Shown one piece after another: positions 60,164 through 64,000 of a DNA stretch of 64,000 nt. The notes under the pieces were generated by a model, which saw only the letters and a program-made list of their open reading frames with translations, had not been told where the DNA came from and made no database searches. Positions within the stretch are counted from its first letter, which is position 1. Each line of letters opens with the position of its first letter. The DNA is taken from the NCBI GenBank assembly GCA_027037535.1, contig JALVZQ010000002.1:56062-120061 (forward strand). The letters are read 5' to 3'. Origin of the DNA: Acidilobaceae archaeon (GTDB taxonomy: Archaea > Thermoproteota > Thermoprotei_A > Sulfolobales > Acidilobaceae). The position numbers and the translations under genes are program-made.

Positions 60164-61153
60164 TTGAGCAAACAAAGACAGGCGTTCATCGACTATTATC
60201 TAGACTGGTACAAGCCCGCTGCCCAGGGCCTCGAAACAGGGAGAAGAATAGCGGAGGAATCAGGCCTCGAGAAACCAGGAAGAATAGTGTTCTGCGGAAT
60301 GGGAGGGAGCGGGGCTGCAGGCCTATACGCCTCTAAAATCCTGGAAACATGCTCGGACACGGTCGCATATCCCGAGCTCAGCCACCAGCCCCCGAGCTGG
60401 ATCGATAAAGACACTCTCGTAATCGCACTGAGCTACTCAGGGAACACTCTGGAGACGCTTAACTGTACTAGGAAAGCTTTGGAAAAGAAGGCTTCTATAG
60501 TCGCGGTAACACATGGAGGTAAACTCTCCATATTAGAAGACCTGAAGGCGGTGGCAATTGTTCCGGAGGCGCCCGCGCCGAGAGCAGGATTCACGGGACT
60601 ACTATACACTACTCTAGGGATACTAGAAGGTCTCGGCATAATAGATGCAGATAGAGTCGGTATAGGTGAAAGCCTCGAGTTTCTAAGAAAACAGAAAAAA
60701 ACAGTCTATGACCATGGAAGGAACCTGGCCGAATGGCTTCGTAGTATAAGAGGAATACCCGTTATCGTGACAGGATCAAGCATGTGTCCTGTAGCGGTCA
60801 GAGCGAAAAACGAGCTGGCTGAAAACTCTAAGACGAAATCAATAATTGGATGCTTCCCGGAGAGCGGGCATAACGATATCGTTGCATGGGCCAGTGAAGG
60901 AATCGATAATCTTCTCATAATATTTACAGGAGAGGATTTCGAGGATAAAACACTGCAGGCAGCATTATCAATAATATCTCCGCTATCAACACATAGGCTT
61001 ACACCAGCCGGAGAGAAACTCCTCACACGACTAATCTATCCGACATGGACAATAGGAATAGCGAGCATAGAATACGCAGTTATGAAAGGAATAGACCCCG
61101 TAGAAATAACGCCTATAGACAACTATAAGAGAAAACTAAAGCTAATGCTCTAA
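60164..61153 (+). CDS. bifunctional phosphoglucose/phosphomannose isomerase
   Basis: Crenarchaeal PGI/PMI of the SIS-domain superfamily, 329 residues, interconverting fructose-6-P with glucose-6-P and mannose-6-P. The first SIS motif FCGMGGSGAAG (about residues 44-54), ALSYSGNTLETL (about 87-98), the second domain VTGSSMCPVA and the catalytic region FPESGHNDIVAWA are present. It starts at TTG 60164. It is convergent with pyrE, overlapping by 12 bases. It supplies glycolysis and sugar-nucleotide synthesis. Confidence 0.93.
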   Translation: MSKQRQAFIDYYLDWYKPAAQGLETGRRIAEESGLEKPGRIVFCGMGGSGAAGLYASKILETCSDTVAYPELSHQPPSWIDKDTLVIALSYSGNTLETLNCTRKALEKKASIVAVTHGGKLSILEDLKAVAIVPEAPAPRAGFTGLLYTTLGILEGLGIIDADRVGIGESLEFLRKQKKTVYDHGRNLAEWLRSIRGIPVIVTGSSMCPVAVRAKNELAENSKTKSIIGCFPESGHNDIVAWASEGIDNLLIIFTGEDFEDKTLQAALSIISPLSTHRLTPAGEKLLTRLIYPTWTIGIASIEYAVMKGIDPVEITPIDNYKRKLKLML

Positions 61154-61693
61154 GCCTTCTAATAATCTCCTAATATCGTCAAGAGATAATAGCGAATTGA
61201 GGCGGACTCCTTTTTCCCTGAGCAAATCTCGTGCTCCCTCATTTCTATCAACAATAACTAGTGCTGTATCCACAAATACCCCTTCTTCTCTTAAAATTTC
61301 TATTGCTATGGCTAAGCTCTTACCAGTCGTCGTAACATCGTCAACAAGGATAACGCTCTCAGCAACGCGTTCGTCCAACTCTATTATTCTAGACAAGCCA
61401 TACTCTTTATGCCTCTGCCTCACATAACCTGATGGGAGACCCGCCCTATACGCAAGTGCCGTAGCCCATGGTATGCCTCCCGTCGCGACCCCAACCAGAG
61501 CACTCCTCTTTCTCAGCAATCCATAGAACTCGAGGAATAAGTGCTCGACTATCATCTGGAACACGCTTGGATGGCTTGGAACCAGCCTGAGATCAACGTA
61601 TATATCTGACTCCTTCCCACTTGACAACTTGAACTTTCCCTTCTTTACAGCCCCAATACTTATAAGATTCTTTATTATACGATCTTCTTTCAC
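61142..61693 (-). CDS. pyrE: orotate phosphoribosyltransferase
   Basis: Fifth step of pyrimidine synthesis: orotate plus PRPP to OMP. The PRPP-binding motif VILVDDVTTTGKSLAIA (about residues 115-131) and FKLSSGKESDIYVDLR near the N-terminus are diagnostic, with GVATGGIPWATALA between. Length of 183 residues is normal. It is far from the pyrBIC operon in this window. Confidence 0.95.
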   Translation of the reverse strand: MKEDRIIKNLISIGAVKKGKFKLSSGKESDIYVDLRLVPSHPSVFQMIVEHLFLEFYGLLRKRSALVGVATGGIPWATALAYRAGLPSGYVRQRHKEYGLSRIIELDERVAESVILVDDVTTTGKSLAIAIEILREEGVFVDTALVIVDRNEGARDLLREKGVRLNSLLSLDDIRRLLEGLEH

Positions 61694-61734
61694 CGATACT
61701 ACCCCTAGTCAGGTTATGGAATTTTGGAATATGG

Positions 61735-62448
61735 CTATCTGGGTATTGCTGCAGGGACCTGGATCGTAGTATTAAGCGTATCTGTCACATACACGTAGAG
61801 ACTATAGATATCAAGTGGATTCAACCCTGTATCAATTGTCAAGCTATCACCATGCCAGGGACCCGTATATTGTATAGTAGTATTAGTGTTGTTCTTGTAT
61901 TCAACATATAGAGTTACGCTCTTGATCCCGTAATCCGAGAAGCATGTAGTGTTAACAACATTATAGTTTACATCCACGAGCAAGGTACCGTTGGGGAACA
62001 ATACTGCTTTTGATACCTCAATATAAGGCTGGAGACTCAAAGGAACCCTCACTGAGTCCAGTAACTCACCCTTATAATATAACTCGACAATATAATCACC
62101 GTAGGTAAGGAACGAGCCATTAACCAGATTATCACCGTTCCGAACCTCAGCCTCAACAAGCCTGTCCCCGGTAGCCGGATTAACTACGACCAATGTATAA
62201 GTGTCACAGTTACCAGTAATAGATACCTTGACGAAGTGATTAGTAACACAGCATGTATCAATCATACCTGCACAATTACCACTCTTAGAAAAGAACACTG
62301 AATACAAGCCAACAGAGACAAGAGCAACCAACAGCAACCCCACAAACACAATTACTACACGTCTACTAGAAGCCTTTCCCTGTTTCCCAACCACACCAAC
62401 ACACCATAACAAACAAAGGATTAACCAAAGAAAAATAAACACTAACAA
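61735..62448 (-). CDS. membrane-anchored extracytoplasmic beta protein
   Basis: A 237-residue protein with two hydrophobic N-terminal helices (VFIFLWLILCLLWCVGVVG and VVIVFVGLLLVALVSVGLYSVFF). A beta-rich outer domain follows, with cysteines (CAGMIDTCC, TGNCDTY, TTCFSDYG) and glycosylation sites, looking like two immunoglobulin-like units. No family recognised. A GTG/TTG-rich start region makes the exact N-terminus uncertain. It lies just before CRISPR leader B. Confidence 0.55.
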   Translation of the reverse strand: MLVFIFLWLILCLLWCVGVVGKQGKASSRRVVIVFVGLLLVALVSVGLYSVFFSKSGNCAGMIDTCCVTNHFVKVSITGNCDTYTLVVVNPATGDRLVEAEVRNGDNLVNGSFLTYGDYIVELYYKGELLDSVRVPLSLQPYIEVSKAVLFPNGTLLVDVNYNVVNTTCFSDYGIKSVTLYVEYKNNTNTTIQYTGPWHGDSLTIDTGLNPLDIYSLYVYVTDTLNTTIQVPAAIPR

Positions 62449-62489
62449 AAGAAACTACATAAAAATGTAACACGTCTTTTCATGTCATT

Positions 62490-62636
62490 AACTGCTTCTA
62501 TTTATGTTTTTGGTGCGAGTTTTTCATGGATGGGTTTATATGTTTTTCTCTAAGTTCGTACCGTTTCCACTTGAAACACAACCTTTAAAAACAAAAACAA
62601 TATAATAGAATACAACCAGAATGAAAACAAACCACA
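62490..62636 (+). promoter_or_regulatory. CRISPR leader B
   Basis: Nearly identical to leader A over its whole length, with the first 100 or so bases unchanged, including TTTATATG and CCGTTTCCACTT. It ends directly at the first repeat and is 11 bases shorter than leader A at that junction. Confidence 0.85.
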
Positions 62637-64000
62637 GTTAAAAACAAGCAAAACTAAGAGCTATTACTTCTATTATTTTGCACCCTCTAGCTTGTTAAAA
62701 ACAAGCAAAACTAAGAGTAAACAGAAAGGAGGTATAGTAATAGAAAAGAGTTAAAAACAAGCAAAACTAAGAGAGGCGTGCCGGTCGGTATCCGTGTATT
62801 GAAAGGCCGGCTAGTTAAAAACAAGCAAAACTAAGAGGCCTGGAAAAGAAGGCCAGGCTGAAACGCGCTTATCAGTTAAAAACAAGCAAAACTAAGAGCG
62901 TTATCGGCTAGGTCTGGGGCCTCTCTAAGTGTTAAAAACAAGCAAAACTAAGAGGATAATGATTGCCAACTCCCAGCCAGATACATAGGGTTAAAAACAA
63001 GCAAAACTAAGAGGAGGATACCCGTGGCGAGAGAATGTACCACGCCAGTTAAAAACAAGCAAAACTAAGAGAGTTCCTTGTGAACGAGGAGCAGGAGATC
63101 GCTAGTTAAAAACAAGCAAAACTAAGAGTCTGATACTGAGGTGTTAATAATGCTTCCTAAGCCAAGTTAAAAACAAGCAAAACTAAGAGTGGCCTCGGCT
63201 CCGAGGCCGAGTGTGAGCCTGGTTAAAAACAAGCAAAACTAAGAGAAGTCGCACTCGTTTAGTATATCCTGTGTCCGTGTTAAAAACAAGCAAAACTAAG
63301 AGTTGAAGAGATCAGCGAATATTACGGCGACAGTACTGGTTAAAAACAAGCAAAACTAAGAGGAAACGACTACATCGACGTCAACACCTAGCCGGGTTAA
63401 AAACAAGCAAAACTAAGAGCCATACTTATCACCCTTCGTATATAACTATTAGGTTAAAAACAAGCAAAACTAAGAGATATGCTTCCCCAGATTTTTGTAT
63501 GTATCCTTCGGTGTTGGTTAAAAACAAGCAAAACTAAGAGCTACCTTCTCTCCCTGCAGTTGCTCCTGGACTGGTTGCTGGTTAAAAACAAGCAAAACTA
63601 AGAGTAGCAGTAGTAGGAGATACGGTCCCCCCTCGGGGACAAGTTAAAAACAAGCAAAACTAAGAGCAAGGGACTATACACGCTCTCGAATAGTGTTGGG
63701 CAAGTTAAAAACAAGCAAAACTAAGAGATTACCTCCATTCTTATCACTCTCTTTTTATCACGTTAAAAACAAGCAAAACTAAGAGTTACATCGCTTACAG
63801 ATCCAGAAGAGATAGTTAAAAACAAGCAAAACTAAGAGACCTTCATAGCCCGCTTACCCTGTCCTCCGAGTTAAAAACAAGCAAAACTAAGAGATTCCCT
63901 CTGGTCGATTCCGCACACAAGTATTTAGTTAAAAACAAGCAAAACTAAGAGAAATAACTCGGACTCTCTTCTGTTGATAATTGTATAAAAATAAAAACAA
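62637..64000 (+). CRISPR. CRISPR array B, 23 repeats, reaching the window edge
   Basis: Twenty-three perfect 24-base repeats identical to those of array A (first at 62637, last at 63928-63951), with 22 spacers of 29-40 bases. The last 11 bases of the window (AATAAAAACAA) could be the start of a further, degenerate repeat. The leader side is at lower coordinates, as in array A. The spacer at 63420-63452 differs from one in array A by one substitution and one deletion. No associated cas genes are visible. Confidence 0.98.

Overview
The window is chromosomal DNA from a hyperthermophilic crenarchaeon (Thermoproteota), most likely Desulfurococcales. The evidence is a full set of archaeal-type genes: linked pyrB-pyrI-pyrC, A-type ATP synthase subunits F-E-A-B-D, a ThiD-ThiN fusion, KptA, a DUF211 protein, archaeal AspRS and TrpRS, a phosphoglucose/phosphomannose isomerase, TATA-box promoters with GGTGA-type ribosome sites, many GTG/TTG starts, and two crenarchaeal-style CRISPR arrays. 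A KvAP-like channel and a secreted beta-rich protein that may be related to fibre subunits fit Pyrodictiaceae or relatives, but I cannot fix the genus.

Region 1-9 kb: sugar nucleotidyltransferase, pyrimidine operon, potassium channel, and a divergent pair made of a membrane protein and a strongly promoted secreted protein. Region 9-21.6 kb: an MBL hydrolase, a cobalamin/iron-type ABC importer (BtuF-like with a coiled-coil stalk, BtuC, BtuD), thioesterase, DUF211, an acetyltransferase-ABC ATPase fusion with an overlapping partner, KptA, and a radical SAM protein. Region 21.7-28.3 kb: ThiDN and a complete branched-chain amino acid type importer. The importer's binding-protein gene is separated from livGFHM by a perfect hairpin and a second promoter. 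Region 28.6-47.9 kb: TrpRS, a membrane-anchored winged-helix regulator beside a secreted helical protein, AspRS, a PadR regulator with an MMPL exporter, Pcm, a Nob1-like PIN protein, a 1667-residue cell-surface subtilisin, and a sugar-isomerase-like protein. Region 47.9-53.2 kb: the ATP synthase operon.

The accessory region is 53.3-64 kb. Two CRISPR arrays with the same 24-nt repeat and nearly identical leaders lie about 8 kb apart in the same orientation, and no cas genes are present. Immediately after array A, and ending at a solitary degenerate CRISPR repeat (59013-59035), is a block of about 4.3 kb. It carries a RelE-like toxin, very small genes, a duplicated module (winged-helix regulator divergent from a protein of unknown family, plus a third small gene) and decayed gene remnants. 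The genes at both edges of this block are cut off exactly where CRISPR repeats begin. Just beyond the solitary repeat lies a candidate H/ACA-type guide RNA. The chromosome then resumes with a dolichol-kinase-like gene, PGI/PMI, pyrE and a secreted protein before array B.

No tRNA, rRNA, complete insertion sequence or replication origin was recognised. All functional names are read from motifs in the translated sequence; no database search was possible.
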